64,000 nucleotides of DNA from JACRLV01 sp045863555 (GTDB lineage Bacteria; Planctomycetota; Phycisphaerae; UBA1845; Fen-1342): assembly GCA_045863555.1 (NCBI GenBank), contig BTUU01000001.1, forward strand, positions 248,001-312,000, read 5' to 3'. A program made the position numbers and the translations under genes. Each line of letters starts with the position of its first letter. Within the stretch, counting starts at the first letter, position 1. A model generated the notes under the pieces. It ran no database searches, was not told where the DNA came from, and worked only from the letters and a program-made list of their open reading frames with translations. Positions 16,455 to 23,844 of this stretch are shown piece by piece.

Positions 16455-18947
16455 CTAGCCGCCCGTGCGTTCCTTGGTCTGGAGATTCGTCATGTCCGTC
16501 CGGACCTTCTCTTCCGCCTGGATTCGCAGGTGGATATTCCGGCCCGCCGGGTCGAAGGCGAAGAAGTACTTGCGCGACTCGATCAGGCTGTTCACCAGCA
16601 CTTCCAGGTAGCGCCGCGTCTTGTAGACGTTTGGCGACGCCTGGTACGCGTAGCGCTCGTTCTCGACGCGGGCCAGCTTCGCCGCCGCCTGCATCTCGAC
16701 TTCCCACCGGTTCGCCTGGGCCCTCGAAAGCACGACGCCCGCCGCGCCCTGGAGGCCCGTCAGCGCCGTCGCGATCTCTGAATTCCAGAACGACCGGGCC
16801 ATCGCCGCCCGCTGGCTCTCGAGCCACGCTCCGGCCGCCGCTTCGTCCAGCGACTTCCGCGCTTCGGCGAGAATCGGCGCCAGCTTGTCGTCCAGCGCCT
16901 TTTTCGCCGCCGCCTCCGCCGCGGCCGCCGCCGCCGTCTGCTGCTCGAGCCGCGACACTTCGCCGAGGCTGTAGCCCATGCCGCGCTGGTACTCATCGCG
17001 GGCGAGCGACGACTGATCGGCGGCCCGCACGCGGGCCCACAGCGCCGTCAGGTAGGCGTCAAAGTCGGCCTTCAGCGCCGCGACCCGATCCGCGAGCGTA
17101 TCGGGCAGCGCGGCCCGCGCGCCTTCCAGGGCGCGGAGCTTGTCCGCCTGGCGCAGTTCCGCCTCCTCGACCTGGCTGATCGCGTAGGCGAGGAGGCTCG
17201 CCCGTTGCCGGTCGCCCACGATTTCCGAGAGAATCTTCTCCTGCTCCACGCGGGCCCGGCGGATTTCGGTGATCGCCTCCTGCCGCGCCGTGATGACCTT
17301 CCGGTACGCGTCCGCCACCGTCTTTTCGGGGTGGATGTTCGACAGGCCGACGAAGACGATCGACAGGCCGAGCTTGGCCGCCGCCGCCTTCTCCGTGAGC
17401 CGCTTCTGAAGCTCCGCCGACAGCGTCTCGCGCGGCATATCCATCAGCCGTTCGACCGGTGAATGCGCGGCGATCTTCACCACCTCCGCCCACGCCAGCG
17501 ACCGCAGCGTGTCCTCCGGCGAGATGCGCTCATCGCCGAAGTTGTGCTGCGTGAATTCGGCCAGCCGCGCCGCGTCGATCCGGTACTGAACGAAGATCTC
17601 CATGCGGATCAGGTTGACCGGGGCCGATTTTCCGGCCGCGACCGTGCTGACGGACGCGTCCGCGGGCTGCGAGGTCGGGCCCTGCATGACCGGGGGCGGC
17701 GGAACGACGAAGTTGAAATGGTCGCGCCCGCTGTGCCGATCGTCGGTCCAGAGTTCGAGGTTTCCATCGGCCTTGTGCGGGTCGGCCGCGGGCTGAAAGC
17801 CGACCTTGTAGCCGACGGCGAACTGGTGCAGCTCGCCGGTATTAAACGTGTGCAGCACGTCGATCGGCCACGGGGCCTTGAAGTACAGACCGGGGCCGAG
17901 CGGCTTCTCGGCGTTCACCTGCCGGCCGAGCCGCTCGATGATCGCGTGCTGGTTGGGCTCGACGATGACGATGCACGTGAGCAGCCAGATGATCAGCGCG
18001 GCGACGCCGACGAGCGGCACGAGCGTGCGTTGCAGAAGCTGGTAGAACCACGTCTGCGAGACCTGGAAGCCGAACTGGTAGTTCATGGCTTCGGCCAGGC
18101 TGGCGGCGATCCCGCCCGGCTCGCTGAAGAGGCCGAGGAGACGGCTGTCGAAGCAGGCCCGCGGAACGACGCCGGGCGCCCGGGGGCGGTAGATGTCCAG
18201 CACCCAGTTCGCGAATGTCTCGAAGCCGAGCACGACCATCAGCAGGGGAATCGCGTACGTGACGTACTTTTCCCAGTTGACGTCGGGCATGTACAGGTAA
18301 ATGCCGTAGACGATGACCAGTGCGAAGCTGGCGAGCGTCATGCCCAGTGTGTGCGAGCCGGCGCCGCGCAGCAGTTGCCATTGGACGTTTCGCGCCAGGC
18401 CCGACGCGTAGCGCGAGACGAGGAAGAGCAGGAGCGTGAGGACGGTAAGCGCGATCAGGAGGATCGGGGCCGCCTCGGGATTGATGATCGGCCAGGGCGA
18501 GCGCGTAACGTCGGCGTTCAGATCGAGCTTGCGGAGGTGGAGGAACTTCCAGGCGCCGATGCCGAGCATGAGGACGGCGAAAATCAGGCCGAAGATGGGC
18601 ACAAGCCACTTCTGCATCCACTCCAGCCGGGCCCGCGCGACCATGAAGCCGATTCCGCCGCCGCCCTCGGCGTCGAAGAGCGCCTCGCCCGCACCGGTGG
18701 TCTTCTTCTCGCGGCGGAGTTCCTCCAGATCCATGGCTTCGAGCGCGGCGAGTTCGTGCTGGCGGAAGACGAGCAGGGCGATAAACCAGATCGGGATCCC
18801 GCACAGCAGATACCAGCCCAGGTGGTCAAGCCCGGGGATTCTGAAGAAGTTGGCGTTGATGAGGAAGACCGAGATCGCCGCGACGATCTGGGCGACCAGA
18901 CCGAAGATCGCGGCCATGCGGCTTCGGGCGAATGAGGTTTCAGCCAC
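16455..18947 (-). CDS. giant SPFH protein with polytopic N-terminal region
   Basis: The product has 830 residues, about twice the length of HflK. The N-terminal 330 residues hold roughly seven or eight hydrophobic segments, for example FGLVAQIVAAISVFLINANF, VPIFGLIFAVLMLGIGAW and APILLIALTVLTLLLFLV. The last of them (LVGVAALIIWLLTCIVIV) leads directly into an SPFH domain (EPNQHAIIERLGRQV, then KPLGPGLYFKAPWPIDVLHT). A long coiled coil from about 570 to 760 includes Ala-rich AAAAAAEAAAKKALDDKLAP. It is probably the first gene of the minus-strand string. A polytopic extension on an SPFH protein suggests it senses or organises the bilayer; this is inference. Confidence 0.82.
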   Translation of the reverse strand: MAETSFARSRMAAIFGLVAQIVAAISVFLINANFFRIPGLDHLGWYLLCGIPIWFIALLVFRQHELAALEAMDLEELRREKKTTGAGEALFDAEGGGGIGFMVARARLEWMQKWLVPIFGLIFAVLMLGIGAWKFLHLRKLDLNADVTRSPWPIINPEAAPILLIALTVLTLLLFLVSRYASGLARNVQWQLLRGAGSHTLGMTLASFALVIVYGIYLYMPDVNWEKYVTYAIPLLMVVLGFETFANWVLDIYRPRAPGVVPRACFDSRLLGLFSEPGGIAASLAEAMNYQFGFQVSQTWFYQLLQRTLVPLVGVAALIIWLLTCIVIVEPNQHAIIERLGRQVNAEKPLGPGLYFKAPWPIDVLHTFNTGELHQFAVGYKVGFQPAADPHKADGNLELWTDDRHSGRDHFNFVVPPPPVMQGPTSQPADASVSTVAAGKSAPVNLIRMEIFVQYRIDAARLAEFTQHNFGDERISPEDTLRSLAWAEVVKIAAHSPVERLMDMPRETLSAELQKRLTEKAAAAKLGLSIVFVGLSNIHPEKTVADAYRKVITARQEAITEIRRARVEQEKILSEIVGDRQRASLLAYAISQVEEAELRQADKLRALEGARAALPDTLADRVAALKADFDAYLTALWARVRAADQSSLARDEYQRGMGYSLGEVSRLEQQTAAAAAAEAAAKKALDDKLAPILAEARKSLDEAAAGAWLESQRAAMARSFWNSEIATALTGLQGAAGVVLSRAQANRWEVEMQAAAKLARVENERYAYQASPNVYKTRRYLEVLVNSLIESRKYFFAFDPAGRNIHLRIQAEEKVRTDMTNLQTKERTGG

Positions 18948-19038
18948 GGATCACCTCGCGGCGCTCCCGGGCGAACCGTCGGCCGGCGCGAGCGTACTCG
19001 CGTTGTAGCCTTTCGCACGAGGGAGCATAATAGGTCAC

Positions 19039-20016
19039 ATGGTCAACAAACTGTACGCAATCGGCGTCAACACGTTCATCGAGACGGTGCGCCAGCCGAT
19101 CTACGGGATTCTCACGTGGGTCGCGGTCGGTCTGCTGTTGCTCAACCCGGGCCTGTCGACCTTCTCGCTCGAGGGCGGGGCCGACAACAAGATCATGAAG
19201 GACATCGGCCTGTCGACGATGATGCTCTTCGGCCTCTTCGCGGCCGTCTTCAGCGCCAGCGGCGTGATCACCCGCGAAATCGAGAGCTTCACCGTCCTGA
19301 CGGTCATCAGCAAGCCGGTGAGCCGGCCGACGTTTCTCATCGGAAAGTTTCTCGGCGTCGTCGGGGCGGTGGCGGTCGCGTACTACCTGCTCTCGCTCGT
19401 TTTCCTCATGACCTGCCGGCACGGCGTCATGGAAACGACGGCCGACAAGTATGACCAGCCGGTGCTCGTCTTCGGCTGCCTGGCGCTCGGCCTGAGCGTG
19501 CTCATCGCCGGCTTCGGCAATTTCGTCTACGGCTGGCATTTCGCTTCGACGCTGATGGCCGCGGTGATTCCGCTCGGCACGCTCGCGTTCGGCCTGGTGC
19601 TCTTCTTCGACAAGACGTGGGCGCCGCAGACCTGGTGGGTCAAGGATTTCGGCGACATGCAGGTCATCTACGCGATCGTGCTGACGTTCGTCTCGATCGC
19701 GATCCTCACCGCGTTCGCCGTCACCTTCAGTACGCGCTTCTCGGTCACGATGACGCTCATGTTCTGCGCCGCGATTTTCATGCTCGGCCTGCTCAGCGAC
19801 TACTACTTCGGCCGCAACGCCGAGCAGCTCGCCCTCTTCCGCGTGCTCTACGCGGCCGTGCCGAATTTCCAGTTCTTCTGGATCGGCGACTACATCACGC
19901 AGGAAGTGACCGTCTCGCTGAGCCATGTCATGAACGTGCTGGCGTACGGAGCGCTCTACACGCTGGCCGTGCTGGGCCTGGGCATCACGATGTTCCAGAC
20001 CCGCGAGGTCGGCTAG
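19039..20016 (+). CDS. ABC-2 type permease, divergent from SPFH gene
   Basis: The product has 325 residues. AGGT lies shortly before the ATG. Six hydrophobic segments are visible, including YGILTWVAVGLLLLNPG, STMMLFGLFAAVFSASGVIT and IYAIVLTFVSIAILTAF. TREIESFTVLTVISKPVSRP is the ABC-2 motif after the second span and closely parallels the other permease of the cluster. It has no ATPase of its own nearby on this strand, so it may share the ATPase of the minus-strand operon. It lies 91 bases from the divergent giant SPFH gene, so the intervening DNA should carry both promoters. Confidence 0.82.
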   Translation: MVNKLYAIGVNTFIETVRQPIYGILTWVAVGLLLLNPGLSTFSLEGGADNKIMKDIGLSTMMLFGLFAAVFSASGVITREIESFTVLTVISKPVSRPTFLIGKFLGVVGAVAVAYYLLSLVFLMTCRHGVMETTADKYDQPVLVFGCLALGLSVLIAGFGNFVYGWHFASTLMAAVIPLGTLAFGLVLFFDKTWAPQTWWVKDFGDMQVIYAIVLTFVSIAILTAFAVTFSTRFSVTMTLMFCAAIFMLGLLSDYYFGRNAEQLALFRVLYAAVPNFQFFWIGDYITQEVTVSLSHVMNVLAYGALYTLAVLGLGITMFQTREVG

Positions 20017-20044
20017 GTCAACCTGCTGCATTGCGTTCATCGCC

Positions 20045-22009
20045 CTACGCCACCGCCTGGAGCGCCACGCGCCCTGGCGCTTCGCTCGCCTGCACCTCGC
20101 GCGGCTGCATGACGAATGTCTGGATGTGCTCGCCGTAGCGGACCATGCGGGCGCTGTTGAAGACGACGATCGCCGACGAAACCGTGTGCATCAGCGCCGC
20201 GACGATCGGCGGGATGATCTTCATCACGATCAGCACCTCGCCGACCAGGATGAAGCACACGCCGAAGATCAGGTTCTGCCAGATGACGCTGGTCGCCGCC
20301 CGCGAGAGCCCGACCAGGAACGGCAGCCGCCGCAGATCGCTGCTCATCAGCGCCACGCTCGCCGAACTCATCGCCACGTCGCTGCCCGCCGCGCCCATCG
20401 CCACGCCGAGGTGCCCGGCCGCGAGCGCCGGCGCGTCATTGACGCCGTCGCCGACGACGGCGACCGTGTGGCCGCGCTTCTTGAGTGCATCGACGAGGGC
20501 GAGCTTGTCTTTCGGGAAGACCTCCGCCTGCACCTCGGAGCAGCCCATCTCCTTCGCCACGCGCCGCGCCACCGACCAGCGGTCGCCCGTGACCATGATC
20601 AGATCGCGCAGTCCCATGCCGCGGAGTTCATCCAGCGCCTGGCGGGCTTCGGGCCGCGTGCGATCTTCGAGGCCGATCCAGCCGAGGCACTTTCCGCCGC
20701 GAACAACGTAGAGCGTGCTGAGGCCCTCGGGTTCCTGGTATTTTTCGTCGGCGAGCGGCGACATGTCGGCGCCCTCCTCCGCCACCCAGGCCCGGCGCCC
20801 GACCATCACCGGCTCGCCGCCGATCCTGGCCCGGACGCCCTTGCCGGAGATTTCCTGGAAGTCGCTGGGGTCCGCCAGATCCACGCGGGCCTGCCGCGCG
20901 ACCGCGGTGATGGCCCGGGCGACGGGGTGCGTGCTGAGCCGCTCGACTGACGCGGCCGCCTTCAACAGCTCGGCCGCGTCGACGCCGGGGCCGGGCGTGA
21001 GCTTCGTCACCGCGAGCTCGCCCGTCGTCAGCGTGCCGGTCTTGTCGAAAACGACGGCCGTGAGCTTGCGGGCCCATTCGATGTTCCCGACGTCCTTGAT
21101 GTAGACGCCGAGTCGGGCCGCGGCCGAAAGCGCCGCGACGATGGCCGTCGGGGTCGCGAGGATCAGGGCGCAGGGGCAGGCCAGGACGAGCATGCCGATC
21201 GCGATATTGGCGTCGTAGCCGCTGAAGAACCAGACGACCATCGTGATCATCAGCGTCACGGGCGTATACCACGCCGCGTACTGGTCGATCAGCCGCATGA
21301 GCGGGATTTTCGTCCGCTCGGCGTCGAGGATCAGGTCCTGCACGCGGCCGAGCGTCGTATCCGCGCCGGCCTTGGTGACTCGAACGGTCAGCGCGCCGGT
21401 GACGTTGCTCGTCCCGCCGAAGACCTCCATGCCCTCGGATTTCTCGACCGGCAGCGATTCGCCGGTGATGTTGGCCTGGTTGATCGTCGATGCGCCCTTC
21501 AGGATGACGCCGTCGGCCGGGATGTTGTCGCCGGGCCGGATAATGACAACGTCGCCGGATCTCAGATCGTGGGCTGCGAGTTCGCGCTCGGAGCCGTCCG
21601 CCTCGACGCGGCGGGCGCGGGTCGGCGTGATTCGCATCAGGCCCGCGATCGCAGCTCGGGCGCCGAGGGCGGTGCGCGTCTCGATCAGGTTGCTGATCAG
21701 CAGGAAGAACGCGACCACGCCGGCCGTCTGGTAGTCGCCGATGGCAAACGCGGCCAGGATCGCGACGGCGACCAACTCGTCCATGTGCATGTGGCCCGAA
21801 AACAGGCAGTGCACCGCATGCCACCACAGCGGGATGGCGAGCAGCAGGCCGCCCGCGGCCGCAAGCAGATCACGGTAGAAGGGGTTGTCGCCGAAGATCC
21901 AGGGGACGAAGAACGAACTGACGACGAGGACGCCGCCGAGGAGCGTCGCGATGAGCTTGGCGGTCGCCCGGCCCGTCTCGACCTGGAGCGAGAGTCTGTC
22001 ATGCTGCAT
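20045..22009 (-). CDS. P1B-type heavy-metal translocating ATPase
   Basis: The product has 654 residues. TGESLP is the actuator motif (near 183), LACPCALILATPTAI gives the transmembrane CPC metal site (278-280), DKTGTLTTGE the phosphorylation site (Asp322), THPVARAI the HP locus and VGDGVNDAPALA the hinge. There is no N-terminal heavy-metal-associated domain, and the last span (LMHTVSSAIVVFNSARM) lacks the DxG of Zn/Cd exporters and does not fit the copper MxxSS spacing exactly. Metal specificity is therefore open. The ATG at 22009 follows AGGTG; an in-frame GTG lies four codons upstream. It exports a transition metal across the inner membrane. Confidence 0.9.
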   Translation of the reverse strand: MQHDRLSLQVETGRATAKLIATLLGGVLVVSSFFVPWIFGDNPFYRDLLAAAGGLLLAIPLWWHAVHCLFSGHMHMDELVAVAILAAFAIGDYQTAGVVAFFLLISNLIETRTALGARAAIAGLMRITPTRARRVEADGSERELAAHDLRSGDVVIIRPGDNIPADGVILKGASTINQANITGESLPVEKSEGMEVFGGTSNVTGALTVRVTKAGADTTLGRVQDLILDAERTKIPLMRLIDQYAAWYTPVTLMITMVVWFFSGYDANIAIGMLVLACPCALILATPTAIVAALSAAARLGVYIKDVGNIEWARKLTAVVFDKTGTLTTGELAVTKLTPGPGVDAAELLKAAASVERLSTHPVARAITAVARQARVDLADPSDFQEISGKGVRARIGGEPVMVGRRAWVAEEGADMSPLADEKYQEPEGLSTLYVVRGGKCLGWIGLEDRTRPEARQALDELRGMGLRDLIMVTGDRWSVARRVAKEMGCSEVQAEVFPKDKLALVDALKKRGHTVAVVGDGVNDAPALAAGHLGVAMGAAGSDVAMSSASVALMSSDLRRLPFLVGLSRAATSVIWQNLIFGVCFILVGEVLIVMKIIPPIVAALMHTVSSAIVVFNSARMVRYGEHIQTFVMQPREVQASEAPGRVALQAVA

Positions 22010-22090
22010 GGTTGGATTCACCTGTGCTTCGAACGCCGACAGGAGCCGCGGTGGCGCGAGCGCCCGCGTTACCCGGCCGGATGATGATGC

Positions 22091-22156
22091 GGGGCAAACG
22101 TGACCTGATTCGCTGCAAAGACGGCATCACCGGCGGCTTAGGGTAGCCCGGTACCG
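22091..22156 (+). ncRNA. possible degenerate GEMM (cyclic dinucleotide) riboswitch-like element
   Basis: On the plus strand, GGGGCAAAC (22091), GCAAAG (22114), CCGGCGGCTTA (22130) and GGGTAGCCCGGTACCG (22141) occur in the same order as the conserved blocks of GEMM-I RNAs. ACC-GGCT can pair with AGCC-GGT to form a stem. The GNRA-capped first hairpin is missing, and no plus-strand gene follows before 22822. It could instead be a structured leader of the metal ATPase on the other strand, or a chance resemblance. Confidence 0.25.
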
Positions 22157-22299
22157 TTACGCTCCGCCCGCGCCGGCGGTTCGATCGAAATTCCGAAAAA
22201 ATGTCGTAACGCCGAAAACTGCGAAGCAGACGATTTTCCGTCAGGCGGTCGCGCCGCCAGAGGACACTCCAATATCCATCAGAAGCGCCGTTCGATACG

Positions 22300-22539
22300 T
22301 CACTTCTTCGCCGGAGTCGCCGCCGCGGCCGCGCCCTCGGCGCCCTCCGCGCCTTCGACCTTCTTGGTCTTCTTGCCGGCCGCGACCTTGCGGTGGCCGA
22401 CCTTCGGAAGGCCGAGCGGCGACATCCCATCTTTCCACTGCTCTTTTTCGATCAGCGTGGCCACGCGCTCGGCGCGTGTCAGCACGTTGCGATGTCGAGC
22501 GAGCGAGCTTTTCATCCGTAGCGAGCGATCAACACCCAT
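22300..22539 (-). CDS. small basic protein (TIGR04137-like)
   Basis: The product has 79 residues. It matches the planctomycete/verrucomicrobial/chlamydial small basic protein family: DRSLRMKSSLARHRNVLTRA, then AERVATLIEKEQWKDG and SPLGLPKVGHRKVAAGKKTK. The function is unknown; the name of the profile links it to rRNA. The Ala-rich C-terminal tail (GAEGAAAAATPAKK) is longer than usual. GGGAG lies six bases before the ATG, and a good -10 box lies about 30 bases upstream. This gene is one of the better lineage markers in the window. Confidence 0.85.
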   Translation of the reverse strand: MGVDRSLRMKSSLARHRNVLTRAERVATLIEKEQWKDGMSPLGLPKVGHRKVAAGKKTKKVEGAEGAEGAAAAATPAKK

Positions 22540-22566
22540 GGCGGACTCCCGATCCAGAGTCGGGTC

Positions 22567-22595
22567 AGTATAGCAGGACTGGCGGCCGTCAACAA
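22567..22595 (-). promoter_or_regulatory. probable promoter of small basic protein gene
   Basis: Reading the minus strand, TATACT (22572-22567) is preceded by TTGTTG with a 17-base spacer; TTGACG overlaps it with only 14 bases. Transcription would start about 20 bases before the ATG. Confidence 0.45.
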
Positions 22596-22699
22596 TCGCC
22601 CCGATTTTGGAACGGCCCCCCGCGGGTTCCGATCGCCGTGTTCAAACTCCGGCGAACGTGCGACTTATGGATGAGACGCCCAGGCCGGCCGGCGATCCG

Positions 22700-22850
22700 G
22701 ACAGTGCCCGCGCCCGGACATTCGCAGCCGGGCCGCCGGGCGCGTGTATACTGTGGGAAAGATGCCGGTGCGAATCCGCTGGGGCAGGTGAGATTTCACC
22801 GGGTCCACTGTGGAGCCAACCATGACAGCCGGTCGGTACGTTCTCCCGGC
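22700..22850 (+). promoter_or_regulatory. candidate cobalamin riboswitch
   Basis: The conserved blocks of the cobalamin aptamer appear in order. GTGCCCG (22704) can pair with CGGGCGC (22737) as a P3-like stem around an inner GCCCGG/CCGGGC hairpin. GGGAA is at 22755, GCCGGTGCGAATCCG (the P5 loop block) at 22764, a P6-like arm with an extra GGTGA/TCACC hairpin at 22781-22804, and CCACTGTG at 22805. ACAGCCGGTC at 22825 could be a variant B12 box, placing the lipoprotein start codon inside the 3' part of the element and implying translational control. The B12 box match is weak, and no covariance search was possible. Confidence 0.45.
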
Positions 22851-23844
22851 GCTGCTCGCCGCGGCGCTCGCGTGCGGATGCAACCCCTTCTCCAGCAGCA
22901 CATCGTCGGAAATGTCGGCCGAGGATGCGGCGGCGTTCGAGGCGGCCCGCGAAAAACAGCTCCAGATCGAACGGGAGCAGGCCAAACACGCCTCCTACGC
23001 GGAGATCAAGGTGATCCGCCCGGGGGCAAAGACGCCGTTCAAGAACCTCAGCGCTCTGGGCCTCACGAAAGACGGAAACCTGCTCGCCTGCGACGCCGGA
23101 ACAAGCACGATCCACGTCCTGAACCAGGATGGTGAATCCGTCGCGAAGTGGAAACTCAGTTTCGCGCCGCAGGCGCTCGCGATCGCACCCGACGGCACGA
23201 TTTTCGTCGCCGGCCCGAAGGTGCTCGCGAAGCTCGACGCCGAGGGAAAAGTGACAAAGCAGACGAAGCTCTCGGGAAAGTCCGTAGCCGCCGCGACGGC
23301 CTCGGATAAAGACATTTTCGTGAGCATCCCGGCCGGCACAGGATTCACCGTCACGCGGTTCAGCCACGAACTCGAGGAACCAAAGAGCATCGTCAGCGGC
23401 CTGCGCGGCTGCTGCGGGATCCTCGACATCTGCTGGCACGATGGAAAGCTCTACGCGGCCGAGAACGGGCGGTTCCGCGTCGTCAGCTACGACCGCGACG
23501 GGAAGCAACTCGGCAAGTGGGGCGAGGGCGATCGAGAGGACGTCGCGAAATTCGCCGGCTGCTGCAACCCGAAGAACCTCTGCCTGAGTTCGGACGGGCG
23601 AATCTACGTCGCCGAATCGTCGCCCGACCGGATCAAGCGCTACTCCGCCGACGGAAAATACGAAGAGCTGATCGGCTGGTTCACCGGCCGCGAAGGCTGC
23701 TGGGGCGTCGATCTCGTATCGTCCGCGGACGGCAAGCGGCTCTACTACGCCGACAGCACCGCCAACTTCGTCCGCGTCCTCGAACCGAAGCCGGCCGCCG
23801 AACACGCGAGCCAATCGACCGCCGCGGCGGAGGTGAAGCCGTGA
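22822..23844 (+). CDS. NHL-repeat lipoprotein with paired cysteines
   Basis: The product has 340 residues. A short signal (MTAGRYVLPALLAAALAC) ends in ACGC, probably a lipobox. The rest is a six-bladed NHL-type beta-propeller (DGNLLACDAGTSTIHVLNQD, DGTIFVAGPKVLAKLDAEGK, DGRIYVAESSPDRIKRYSAD). Successive blade junctions carry cysteines: RGCCGILDIC, AGCCNPKNLC and EGCWGV. Vicinal cysteines in an exported protein suggest disulphides or metal/cofactor binding. The stop overlaps the next gene's GTG by 4 bases, so the two are co-translated. The candidate riboswitch lies directly upstream. I infer a binding role; no catalytic motif is seen. Confidence 0.75.
   Translation: MTAGRYVLPALLAAALACGCNPFSSSTSSEMSAEDAAAFEAAREKQLQIEREQAKHASYAEIKVIRPGAKTPFKNLSALGLTKDGNLLACDAGTSTIHVLNQDGESVAKWKLSFAPQALAIAPDGTIFVAGPKVLAKLDAEGKVTKQTKLSGKSVAAATASDKDIFVSIPAGTGFTVTRFSHELEEPKSIVSGLRGCCGILDICWHDGKLYAAENGRFRVVSYDRDGKQLGKWGEGDREDVAKFAGCCNPKNLCLSSDGRIYVAESSPDRIKRYSADGKYEELIGWFTGREGCWGVDLVSSADGKRLYYADSTANFVRVLEPKPAAEHASQSTAAAEVKP

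Noticed and set aside
22747..22752. TATACT as a -10 box for the NHL operon
   Set aside because: It lies between the P3-like stem and the GGGAA block of the candidate riboswitch and has no -35 partner; starting there would cut the aptamer.
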